A stretch of DNA of 64,000 bases from Streptomyces cyaneogriseus subsp. noncyanogenus (GTDB lineage: Bacteria; Actinomycetota; Actinomycetes; Streptomycetales; Streptomycetaceae), in assembly GCF_000931445.1 (NCBI RefSeq), contig NZ_CP010849.1:4898001-4962000 (forward strand). The letters run 5' to 3'. Below the pieces are notes generated by a model. The model was not told where the DNA came from. It saw only the letters and a list, made by a program, of their open reading frames with translations, and made no database searches. Positions 1-7,190 of this stretch are shown piece after piece. The position numbers were made by a program, and so were the translations under genes. Each line of letters begins with the position of its first letter. Within the stretch, counting starts at the first letter, position 1.

Positions 1-2
1 AG

Positions 3-311
3 GAGGTCGCCGCCGGGGCCCGGGAGCGCTCCTGGCCCTTCCGCGCCTACCTGCTGTGGCTGACCTTCCCGCCCATCGTCCTGCTCTTCCAGGGCCAGCC
101 CTTCCGCCTGATCATCATCTACGGCGTCCTCGGCGCGGCCTTCATGCCCTTCCTCGCCCTGACCCTGGTCTGGTTGCTCAACTCCTCCCGCACACCGCGC
201 GAGTGGCGCAACGGCCCGCTGAGCAACGCCATGCTCGCCGTCGCCGGGCTGCTGTTCCTGGTGCTGTGCGTGAAGCAGATCTGGGACCAGCCGTGGTCGG
301 AGTTCTTCTAG
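3..311 (+). CDS. Nramp-family divalent metal transporter, C-terminal part (partial)
   Basis: This is the tail of an integral membrane protein whose start lies before the window. The 102 visible residues hold three hydrophobic stretches separated by short loops, and the ending (WLLNSSRTPREWRNG, then a last membrane segment and QIWDQPWSEFF) resembles the C-terminus of actinobacterial Nramp transporters, which import Mn2+ or Fe2+ with protons. The metal-binding DPGN and MPH motifs would be upstream and cannot be checked, so the family call rests on C-terminal resemblance only. It converges on the membrane protein gene ending at 331, leaving only 19 bp between them. Confidence 0.6.
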   Translation, partial: EVAAGARERSWPFRAYLLWLTFPPIVLLFQGQPFRLIIIYGVLGAAFMPFLALTLVWLLNSSRTPREWRNGPLSNAMLAVAGLLFLVLCVKQIWDQPWSEFF

Positions 312-330
312 GGCCGGGGGGACAGGCGCC

Positions 331-1581
331 CTACCGCATCGCGTCCCACTCGGGGCTGAGGGCGATCTTCCTCAGCTGCTCCATGGTCAGTGCGGGCTCG
401 TCGCGGGTGGGCGCGGCGTGCGCGGCCCCGTTGTTGAAGGCGCTGATCACCACGCGGAAACCGTCGTCGCCGGGCCGCAGGGTGTCGACGGTCCACATCA
501 GGGCCCCGGGGACCCGGTCGTCGCCCGGGCCCTGCCGGGTGGCGACGCGGGTGCCGTCGGGCAGGGTCTCACCGGAGCCGTAGAGCTCGTCGGCGACGTC
601 CGACATGCCGTGCTGCACATTGATCTGGACCAGGCTCGCGCCCTTGCCGTCGTCGACGACGACATAGGCGAACTCGCTCTCCTGCCCGCCCCGCGAGACC
701 ACCTTCACGCCCTCGGGCAGCAGCTCGGCCAGCGTCTTGCCGACGGCCTGACCCGGCGTCCGCCACGGATCGCTCGGCGTCGCCGTGGGCTCCGGCCGCC
801 GCGGGGTCGCGTCCACGACCTCTCGCCACACCGGAGCCGTGGCGATCTCCTTCAGCCGCTCCGGGGACAGCGGAGGCTCCTCGCGGCTGATCTCGGCGTC
901 CTTCTGCGCCGGGGCGTTCCACTCGCTCACGGAGACATGGTGCCCCTCGGGCGTGACCAGCTCCGCGTTCCACCACTTGGTGTCCACGTGCCGGTCCGGA
1001 TACTCGTAGCCCTGGAGCAGCATGAGCAGCGAGCCGTCGGGCAGCCGGCGGGAGGTGCAGCTGTCGTGCGGGACGTACGTCTCGTCCGGGCAGCGCGTGA
1101 ACTCCCGCGCCTCCTCGCCGCCCGGCTCGACCCGGTCCAGGCTCACGGCGACCGCCGCCGCGCCCTTGCCGTCGTCGTACACCAGGCGCGCGGCCGGGCC
1201 CATCCGGTCCTCGGTCCCCCGCGCCGACTCCTGGCTGAACTCGCCGTCGGGCAGCAGCCCCTTGAGCGTGCGGAGCAGGTCGTCGCCGGAGAAGGCGGTG
1301 GGCGCCGGGGAGTGGGACGCGGTGGGCGCCGCGGCGGTGGAGGACCGCCGCGGGCCGGACGCGTCGTCCCCCGGCAGGACCAGCGCCCCGCCCACCCCCA
1401 CCAGCGCGATGCCGGCGGCGCACCCGGCCACGGCGGCCCGGCGCCGCAGCCGCAGCCGCCGCCCGCGGGTCCGCCCCGCGGCGGTGAGCGCCGCCCGGTC
1501 GGCGTCGAAGCCGGCCCCGGTGTCGCGCAGGGCGGCGGCGAACCGGTCCTCGAAGGGGTCGCTGTGCTGGTCAACGGGCAT
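331..1581 (-). CDS. Single-pass membrane protein, likely partner of the adjacent ECF sigma factor
   Basis: A 416-aa protein with a short cytoplasmic N-terminus (DPFEDRFAAALRDTG), an Arg-rich stop-transfer stretch and one membrane segment at about residues 50-70 (AVAGCAAGIALVGVGGALVL). A long extracytoplasmic part follows, holding two similar halves (DGKGAAAVAVSLDRV and DGKGASLVQINVQ). No catalytic motif is recognised. It lies 70 bp downstream of the sigma factor gene on the same strand, so the two are probably one operon. By position it could be an anti-sigma or sensor partner, but no zinc-binding anti-sigma motif (HxxxCxxC) is visible and that role is inference. Confidence 0.6.
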   Translation of the reverse strand: MPVDQHSDPFEDRFAAALRDTGAGFDADRAALTAAGRTRGRRLRLRRRAAVAGCAAGIALVGVGGALVLPGDDASGPRRSSTAAAPTASHSPAPTAFSGDDLLRTLKGLLPDGEFSQESARGTEDRMGPAARLVYDDGKGAAAVAVSLDRVEPGGEEAREFTRCPDETYVPHDSCTSRRLPDGSLLMLLQGYEYPDRHVDTKWWNAELVTPEGHHVSVSEWNAPAQKDAEISREEPPLSPERLKEIATAPVWREVVDATPRRPEPTATPSDPWRTPGQAVGKTLAELLPEGVKVVSRGGQESEFAYVVVDDGKGASLVQINVQHGMSDVADELYGSGETLPDGTRVATRQGPGDDRVPGALMWTVDTLRPGDDGFRVVISAFNNGAAHAAPTRDEPALTMEQLRKIALSPEWDAMR

Positions 1582-1651
1582 GGCAGAACCACCGTTTCCG
1601 CGAGGTGAGAGGTGACGTGGTCGTTCGGGGCGCGCGCGTGGGCGGCCGGGG

Positions 1652-2161
1652 TCAGGGTCTGGAGTACTCCGCGAGCTCCTCGCCGAGCAGCTCCCGCAGC
1701 CGGGCGAGCGCGCGGACGCAGCGGGTGCGCACCGCGGCCGAGCTGACGTTCATGACGGCGGCGGTCTCCTCGACGGAGCGGTCCTCCCAGTACCGCAGGA
1801 CCACCACGGCCCGGTCCTTGGCGGAGAGGCGGGCCAGCGCCGCCAGCAGCGTCAGCCGCAGGGAGGCGTCCCCGTCGGCGGCGCCGGGCAGGTCGGGAAA
1901 GACGTCGGTCGCCCGCTCCGTGCTGCCCCGGCGCCGCTGATGGGCGAGGAAGGCACGGGTGAGCACGGTCTGCGCGTACCCGGCCGGATTGCCGACCCGG
2001 GCCACGCGCGGCCAGCGGACGTACAGCCGACCGAGCGTCTCCTGGACGAGGTCCTCCGCCAGGTGGGTGTCACCGGCGGTCAGCAGGCACGCGGAGCGGT
2101 ACAGATGCCCGGCGCGCGCCGTCGCGAACTCGGCGTACTCGTCCGCGCGGACCTGTCTCAT
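1652..2161 (-). CDS. ECF RNA polymerase sigma factor, SigE family
   Basis: The 169-aa protein has the two-domain layout of extracytoplasmic-function sigma factors. Region 2 covers about residues 10-75 (YRSACLLTAGDTHLAEDLVQETLGRLYVRW) and region 4 about 105-160 (LARLSAKDRAVVVLRYWEDRSVEETA, then a helix-turn-helix ending in ALARLRELLGEEL). The length and the SAAVRTRCVRALARLRE ending are typical of the actinobacterial SigE-like group. The ATG follows a GGGGGGAA Shine-Dalgarno. The downstream membrane protein is the probable regulatory partner. The signal it responds to is not evident. Confidence 0.9.
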   Translation of the reverse strand: MRQVRADEYAEFATARAGHLYRSACLLTAGDTHLAEDLVQETLGRLYVRWPRVARVGNPAGYAQTVLTRAFLAHQRRRGSTERATDVFPDLPGAADGDASLRLTLLAALARLSAKDRAVVVLRYWEDRSVEETAAVMNVSSAAVRTRCVRALARLRELLGEELAEYSRP

Positions 2162-2348
2162 GCGTTCCCCCCGGGCCGATTGCGCATCGTCTTCATCTCC
2201 TTGATGCGGTGGGCCCGGGGAAATGTTTCACCCGGCGGCCGGACCCGCCCGGTGAGCCCCGTCACACCGCCCGGCGGTGACCCCGCTCCGGCCGCCCGGC
2301 GGCGCTCCCGCGCGGGGCGGCACCGCACGCCGGCGCGGGACGCGGAAA

Positions 2349-2376
2349 CGCCCCGGCCGTGGAAACGGCCGGGGCG
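2349..2376 (-). terminator. Intrinsic-type hairpin after the chitinase gene
   Basis: A perfect 12-bp G+C-rich stem (2349-2360 with 2365-2376) with a GGAA loop lies 24 bp past the chitinase stop codon. There is no T-run, as is usual for Streptomyces hairpin terminators. Confidence 0.6.
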
Positions 2377-2399
2377 CCTGTGGGGGGAGTACGGCTCAG

Positions 2400-4109
2400 T
2401 CAGGGGAGCGCGTGCACATGCGGCCCCACCGCGTTCGACCAGGCGTTGCCGGTCGCGGCGTCCCAGTTGGTCGACCAGGTCATGGCGCCCCGCAGGCCGG
2501 GGTAGGTCCGGGCCGGCTTGAAGGTGCCGCAGCCGGTGCCCTTGGTCAGGCAGTCCAGCGCGTTGTTGACGACGCTCGGCGCCACGTAGCCGCCGCCGGC
2601 GGCGCGGGTGGAGGCCGGCAGCCCGAGACCCACCTGGGAGGGGGCGAGCCCGCCTTCGAGCTGGATGCAGGCCAGCGCGGTCAGGAAGTCCACGGTGCCC
2701 TGGCTGTAGACCTTGCCGTCGCAGCCCAGCATGGATCCGCTGTTGTAGTACTGCATGTTGACGACCGTGAGGATGTCCTTCACGTTCAGCGCCGTCTGGA
2801 AGTAGGAGTTGGACGTCGACTGCATGTCGATGGTCTGCGGCGCCATGGTGAGGATCATCGACGGCCCGGCCTTGGCCGACAGGGCGCGCAGCGCCTGCGT
2901 CATGTAGGTGGCGTTCAGCCCGTTCTCCAGGTCGATGTCGACGCCGTCGAAGCCGTACGTCTGCATCAGCGCGTACACCGAGTCGGCGAAGGCGGTCGCC
3001 GAGGCGGCGCTGTTCACCGCCACGGTGCCCTTCTCGCCGCCGACCGAGATGATGACCTTCTTCCCGGCGGCCTGCTTGGCCCTGATGTCGGCCTTGAACT
3101 GGTCGACGGTGTAGCCCTTGAGCCCCGCCGTGTCCAGGTTGAAGGTGACGGCACCCGGCGTGGAGGTCGCGTCCGCGAAGGCGACGGCGATGATGTCGTA
3201 GTGGGCGGGCACGTCGGAGATCCGCTGCACCGTCGCGCCGTTGTCGAAGTTCTGCCAGTAGCCGGTGACGGCGTGCTTGGGCAGCGCCCCGCCGCCGCCT
3301 CCGTCCCCGGACTCCGCCGTCCGCCCGGTCACGGCCGCCGACTTCGCCGACTCACCGGCCGCGTTGGTGGCGGTGACCTGGAAGGAGTACGAGGTGGCGG
3401 CGGCGAGCCCGGTCACGGTCGCCGACGTGCCGCTCACGGCGGTCACCTTCGTCCCGTCCCGGTAGACGGTGTAGCCGGTCGCACCCGACACGGCGTTCCA
3501 CCGCAGCGACACGGAGGAGGCGGTGGTCCCCGACACGCCCAGCCCGCCCGGCGCGGCCGGCACCGACGGCTCCGGATCGCCGCCACCGCCCCCGTCCGGC
3601 CCGTACACGGACACGTCGTCGGCGTAGTAGGCGGCCTGCCCGTACCAGCCGTGCGTGTACAGCGTCACGGAGGTCGTCGACGGCCCGGTGGTGAAGGAGG
3701 TCCGCAGCTCCTTCCAGCCGCTCGCGGCCTGCGTCCAGGTCGACACGTCCGTCGTGCCGGTGCCCGAGACGCCCAGGTAGACATAGCCGCCCTGCACCCA
3801 GGAGCTCAGCGAGTACGTCGAGCCGGGCTTGACGGCGACCGTCTGGGTGCACCGGGCGTTGTCCTGCCCGGCCGGCGTCGCCTTCAGCGCGGCCGAGCCG
3901 CCGTGCACGGGCGAGGAGACCGTGGTCCCGCTGCCCGCGGAACAGGTCCAGTTGCTCAGCCCGGCCTCGAACCCGGCGTTCTTGACGTTGTTGACGTCCG
4001 CGGCCGACGCCTGTCCGACGGCTGCCGTGCCGCTGAGCACGACAGCGGCGGCCACGGCACCCGACCACGTCCGTATCCGTCCTCTGCGCCGTCTGCGTAC
4101 GGGGTCCAC
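2400..4109 (-). CDS. Secreted GH18 chitinase with carbohydrate-binding and FN3 domains
   Basis: A 569-aa exported enzyme that should hydrolyse beta-1,4-N-acetylglucosamine links in chitin. It starts with a secretion signal (Arg-rich n-region, hydrophobic core, QASA/AD cleavage). Next come a jelly-roll carbohydrate-binding domain (about residues 40-180), a Gly-rich linker, a fibronectin type III domain (about 190-275), and a GH18 catalytic domain with the DGVDIDLE signature carrying the acid/base Glu. The GTG at 4109 was chosen because GGAGG lies 5 nt before it and a signal peptide follows at once. An in-frame upstream ATG at 4211 would lie inside the operator region. The upstream operator pair suggests induction by chitin breakdown products. 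Confidence 0.93.
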   Translation of the reverse strand: MDPVRRRRRGRIRTWSGAVAAAVVLSGTAAVGQASAADVNNVKNAGFEAGLSNWTCSAGSGTTVSSPVHGGSAALKATPAGQDNARCTQTVAVKPGSTYSLSSWVQGGYVYLGVSGTGTTDVSTWTQAASGWKELRTSFTTGPSTTSVTLYTHGWYGQAAYYADDVSVYGPDGGGGGDPEPSVPAAPGGLGVSGTTASSVSLRWNAVSGATGYTVYRDGTKVTAVSGTSATVTGLAAATSYSFQVTATNAAGESAKSAAVTGRTAESGDGGGGGALPKHAVTGYWQNFDNGATVQRISDVPAHYDIIAVAFADATSTPGAVTFNLDTAGLKGYTVDQFKADIRAKQAAGKKVIISVGGEKGTVAVNSAASATAFADSVYALMQTYGFDGVDIDLENGLNATYMTQALRALSAKAGPSMILTMAPQTIDMQSTSNSYFQTALNVKDILTVVNMQYYNSGSMLGCDGKVYSQGTVDFLTALACIQLEGGLAPSQVGLGLPASTRAAGGGYVAPSVVNNALDCLTKGTGCGTFKPARTYPGLRGAMTWSTNWDAATGNAWSNAVGPHVHALP

Positions 4110-4166
4110 TGGGGCCTCCGGTGGGGGAGTGGGGATGGGGGACGGTGGCCACCGCTGGAGGTACAA

Positions 4167-4212
4167 GGTGGTCCAGACCAATTGGGTTGTCAAGGGGGTG
4201 GTACGGACCAAT
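4167..4212 (-). promoter_or_regulatory. Two DasR-type (dre) operators in the chitinase promoter
   Basis: On the minus strand, two 16-bp copies, ATTGGTCTGGACCACC (4167-4182) and ATTGGTCCGTACCACC (4197-4212), lie 30 bp apart. Both resemble the known dre consensus ACTGGTCTAGACCACT bound by the GntR-family regulator DasR; the first matches at 13 of 16 positions. A TTGACA that could be a -35 box sits between them at 4188-4193. This is the usual arrangement of chitin-inducible Streptomyces chitinase promoters. Confidence 0.75.
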
Positions 4213-4359
4213 GGCGCGGGCCGTGGCGGGAATTGACCGGCTCTGCACGTGGCCGGCCCCGAAGAGCGAAATCCGCGACTTCGGCGGCGATAGCATCATC
4301 TGGTTCGTCTGGAAGCAGCAGCCCCGGTGGAAGCGCCGGGGTGACCACACGGGGGCGTG

Positions 4360-4509
4360 ATGCGGCACCACTTCACGGACGGGGCGCCGGGCCTGGACCG
4401 GCTTCCCGGGCGACGGCACGACCGCCGGGACGGCGGGCTCACGGGGGCGATCGCGCCGGCGGACCCGTCTCCTTCCTCGCGGACCCGGCCCGGGGAGGGC
4501 CTGCGATGA
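4360..4509 (+). pseudogene. Internally deleted WXG100-like gene (locus A)
   Basis: A 49-codon frame starting at ATG 4360 ends with a TGA that overlaps the next gene's ATG as ATGA, exactly as the intact 115-aa WXG100-like gene at 61462-61809 overlaps its effector. Its first 15 residues match that protein at H4, F5, L12, D13, R14 and L15 (HF and LDRL in the same places), and its end is a similar Pro/Ser-rich tail (DPSPSS against GPSPSP) finishing in Arg-stop. About 66 internal residues, including the helical hairpin and WXG-like turn, are missing. It is read here as a deletion remnant; it could still be translated as a coupling leader. Confidence 0.55.
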
Positions 4510-5930
4510 GCGCTCAGGACTATCCCTCCCTCGGCTTCGACCCCGCGCCCGGCAAGCTGGAGAGCGTCGACGATCTGACCGTCAAGCTGGCGAAGGCCGT
4601 CACCTGCCTGGAGAGCGCGCACGCCACGGTGGCGGCCATCGGCAAGGGCGGCAAGACCTGGGAGGGCCGGGCCGCCGATGCCTTCGCCGAAAAGGTCGGC
4701 GACCTGCCGAAGTACCTCGGCGACAGCCGCGACGCGCTGCGCTCGGCCGAGGCTCAGCTCAAGACCTGGCACGCCAAGCTCGCCGACTACCAGGAGAAGG
4801 CCAGGCAGTACGAGGCCCAGGCCAAGAGCGCCAAGGAGAAGGAGAAGGCCGGTCAGAGCGCTCACGACAAGGCCGCCGACGCCTACAACCAGGCGGCCGC
4901 CGACCCCGCCTTCCGGCTGTCGGGCCTCTACTACGCGAACCAGGCGGACCTCGAAAACGCCCAGGCCAAGATTGATGCCGCCAGCCTCCGGCTGAAGCAG
5001 GCGGGGAACGAACTCGACGCCGCCACGCAGCGGTTGAACGCCGCGCGTGACGAGTTCGAGGGGATCCTCAAGAAGGCCGAGGAGCTGCTGGAGCATCACC
5101 AGTCCGACGCCCGGGCGATCGCCGACAGACTCGCGAAGGCCAACGGCAGGGCGCCGGACCCCGGTCTCTTCGAGGGGCTGGCCGATGCCTTCACCCGCCT
5201 GGGCCACAACATCCAGAATTGGTGCACCAAGCACGCCGACCTGCTGAACAAGATCGGCGACTGGCTCAGCATCGCCTCCGCCGTCATGGGCGTCGCGTCC
5301 CTGCTCACCCTGTGGTGCCCGCCCCTCGCGGGCGCCTTCGCCCTCGCCGGCGGCGCCCTCTCACTCGGCGCTCTCGCGGCCCACGGTGGAGCGAAGCTCG
5401 GTGGAGCGGACGTCAGCATGATGGACCTGGCGGGCGATGCGCTCGGCGTCGTCCCGCTCGGGAAGCTCGGTCAGGTGGCGTGGAAGGGCACCAAGGTCGC
5501 CATGAAGGTCTCGAAGAACGGGGTCAAAATGATCGACCGGGTGAACAAAATCGAGGGCTTGGAGAGAGCGGGGTTTCAGGGAGGGCCTCCGGCCGGAAAA
5601 CGGTACGTTGGACTCTTCGGCGAATGGGAAGCAGGCAGCCGACATTTCAAGGCTTCGGGCATCGGTGATCGCGTGAAGCTGGCCTGGAAGAGTCACGTAC
5701 TCGACACCGCCGGAGCCTCCATCAAGGAGCAAGGTTTGAGCAAGGTGATCGAATGGTCCCCTAAAAGCGTGAAGGAGTCCCTCCAGAGCGCGATCCGGGC
5801 CGATGGCACACTCGATCCGATGTCCTGGTGGTCTCGCGGTGCACAAATCGCCACCCAGGCTCCGAGTATCGGCTGGAGTATGTACACGGGCTTGACCGGC
5901 TCCGACACGCCTTCCGCCGGACGACTCTGA
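4506..5930 (+). CDS. WXG-motif putative type VII-type effector (locus A)
   Basis: A 474-aa protein of unrecognised function. Residues 1-215 are helical and coiled-coil-like, with a WEG turn at 52-54 in the position of the WXG motif of ESX/type VII substrates. Residues 250-293 form two hydrophobic segments around WCPPLAG. Residues 370-474 are hydrophilic and contain SHVLD, IRADGTLDPMSWWSRG and GSDTPSAG. The 477-aa protein at 60032-61465 is related over the full length and closest in the centre and C-terminus. ATG 4506 was chosen for its GGGGAGGG and for the matching start in the paralogue. Secretion, toxicity and target are inference; no catalytic motif is recognised. Confidence 0.75.
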   Translation: MSAQDYPSLGFDPAPGKLESVDDLTVKLAKAVTCLESAHATVAAIGKGGKTWEGRAADAFAEKVGDLPKYLGDSRDALRSAEAQLKTWHAKLADYQEKARQYEAQAKSAKEKEKAGQSAHDKAADAYNQAAADPAFRLSGLYYANQADLENAQAKIDAASLRLKQAGNELDAATQRLNAARDEFEGILKKAEELLEHHQSDARAIADRLAKANGRAPDPGLFEGLADAFTRLGHNIQNWCTKHADLLNKIGDWLSIASAVMGVASLLTLWCPPLAGAFALAGGALSLGALAAHGGAKLGGADVSMMDLAGDALGVVPLGKLGQVAWKGTKVAMKVSKNGVKMIDRVNKIEGLERAGFQGGPPAGKRYVGLFGEWEAGSRHFKASGIGDRVKLAWKSHVLDTAGASIKEQGLSKVIEWSPKSVKESLQSAIRADGTLDPMSWWSRGAQIATQAPSIGWSMYTGLTGSDTPSAGRL

Positions 5931-5961
5931 CGTCACCGCATTCTGTGTTTGCGATCCATTG

Positions 5962-6043
5962 ATGAGCGCCCCCCGCCGACGGGGCGTCGAGCGGGGCGGA
6001 GCAGGCGAGAAGCATCGACGAAGAGACCCGTTCGGTGTGCGGA
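5962..6043 (+). pseudogene. Remnant of the 234-aa locus B partner gene (locus A)
   Basis: In locus B a 234-aa gene follows the effector, starts in the context ATTGATGA and ends in IDQETRSVFG. Here the 3' side of the effector keeps ATTGATGA (ATG at 5962) followed by MSAPR, similar to MTTAPR. About 50 nt on, in another frame, it keeps IDEETRSVCG (6014-6043), 8 of 10 residues identical. Roughly 200 codons between these ends are gone and the frame is broken. The tail frame runs on to a TGA overlapping the next ATG (6082) as ATGA. It is read as a decayed gene. Confidence 0.55.
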
Positions 6044-6081
6044 CAACAAGATGCTGTCGGCGAGCAGCAGGGACGGACCCC

Positions 6082-6690
6082 ATGAGTAAATTCACCTTTC
6101 GTCTGCATACCGCGACGGTGCAGGAAACCGATGACCCTGACGCGGCCTACCCGCTCGTCTTTCGCATCGCAATGGACGGGGGGCGAACTCTTTACGTGGG
6201 GAGCGGCCTGCCCAAGTCGTGGGTGGACACGGAGCTGAAAGCACGCTTCACCGTGTACGCGGATCAGCAGGGGCTGGAACCTGTGGTCGCTGTGGCCCAA
6301 AGGCACCAGCAATTGATCGCGCTCGACCCGGACAAGAACGAACTCGCCGTGTTCGACCTGCCTCCCAAAAGCTGGGTCTGGCGCCCTGCTGCGTTCACCC
6401 TGCCGGATGGGACCTCTTTTTCCGCGCGCCTCGTCACCATCCCCTCGTGTATTGCCTTTGCGCTCTTCTGGCCCATCTGGCTCGTTCTGCACATCATCGA
6501 ATTCATCCTCAATAGTGGTGAGACGTCCTTGTGGTTCCCGACGCGAACGGCGTGGAAGCCGACTTCGGCTCGCTTCGGTCCCTATGCCCTCAAGCGTCTC
6601 GCCCTGTACAACCGCTTCACATTCCGCGATTCCGTGATCGATGAGCGTGTCGCCTTCGTCCAGGCGCTGCTGGAGGTACGCCGGTGGTGA
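6082..6690 (+). CDS. Small membrane protein of unknown function next to the locus A effector
   Basis: A 202-aa protein with a soluble N-terminal part (about residues 1-110), one long hydrophobic segment (IPSCIAFALFWPIWLVLHII, about 114-135) and a basic C-terminus. No family is recognised. Base composition is less GC-rich than the neighbours (many A/T third positions), which suggests acquired DNA. It lies just after the effector and the partner remnant, so an immunity or anchoring role is possible but unproven. ATG 6082 is preceded by AGGGACGG. An in-frame ATG at 5962, inherited from the decayed gene, would add 40 residues but has no Shine-Dalgarno. Confidence 0.65.
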   Translation: MSKFTFRLHTATVQETDDPDAAYPLVFRIAMDGGRTLYVGSGLPKSWVDTELKARFTVYADQQGLEPVVAVAQRHQQLIALDPDKNELAVFDLPPKSWVWRPAAFTLPDGTSFSARLVTIPSCIAFALFWPIWLVLHIIEFILNSGETSLWFPTRTAWKPTSARFGPYALKRLALYNRFTFRDSVIDERVAFVQALLEVRRW

Positions 6691-7190
6691 AAAGGGTGGG
6701 CTGTGGCCCACCCACCCTCTTCCGGTGACCCGCATCAGTGGCACGGCGCGGGTGAGACCGCCGGTCTTGCTCGGGGCGGTGGCGCTCCGCAGAAGCTGGT
6801 GGGGATGGCTGGAGGCCGATGCAGCGGTGAATGCCGCACCGGTCGTCCACCGGCCCCACGCGAACGCACCCTGCGCGAGTGGTTGATGCCTCCCGCGCGG
6901 CAAGGTGGCCGTGCGCGTATCCATGGGGGGAAGGTCGTGAGCGCGCCCGCCCGGAGGCAAGCCGAGTGCCCGGCCGGGCCGGACCGGTCGGTAGGACCGG
7001 ACGGGATGTTCGCCCTGCCCCGTTTTGATGCCTCTTGTGCGGCAACAGTTCCTTCAGAGCTGGAGAAACGCTGTTCTCCGGTCACAGGCGCGTGGATACA
7101 GTGCTGACGTAGTCACGCAGTGAAGTCATCCGCTCGTGCCGGAGTGACGCCCGGCCGACCGACGGGCGTGTGGGGAATGGGGAGCTGCGC
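6691..7190. other. Gene-free interval between locus A and the pilus cluster
   Basis: Half a kilobase without a convincing reading frame. The frames that are open on both strands are rich in Pro, Arg and Ala, lack Shine-Dalgarno sequences and match no family. The interval starts with a hairpin terminator and ends with the leader of the first pilus-cluster gene. Confidence 0.6.
6694..6713 (+). terminator. Hairpin terminator after the locus A membrane protein
   Basis: An 8-bp perfect stem, GGGTGGGC with GCCCACCC (6694-6701 with 6706-6713), with a TGTG loop starts 4 bp after the stop codon. Confidence 0.5.

Noticed and set aside
331..1615. Long open frames on the plus strand opposite the membrane protein gene
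   Set aside because: They are Arg/Pro/Gly-rich shadows with no Shine-Dalgarno or family match; the minus-strand frame has a membrane helix and operon context.
2277..4505. Open frame joined in phase to the locus A effector, making a 1217-aa reading
   Set aside because: It is antisense to the chitinase and low in plausible structure; the effector has its own strong Shine-Dalgarno and its paralogue starts at the same place.
6703..7107. 134-codon ORF between locus A and the pilus cluster
   Set aside because: No Shine-Dalgarno, Pro/Arg/Gly-rich composition, and it begins inside the hairpin terminator of the preceding gene.
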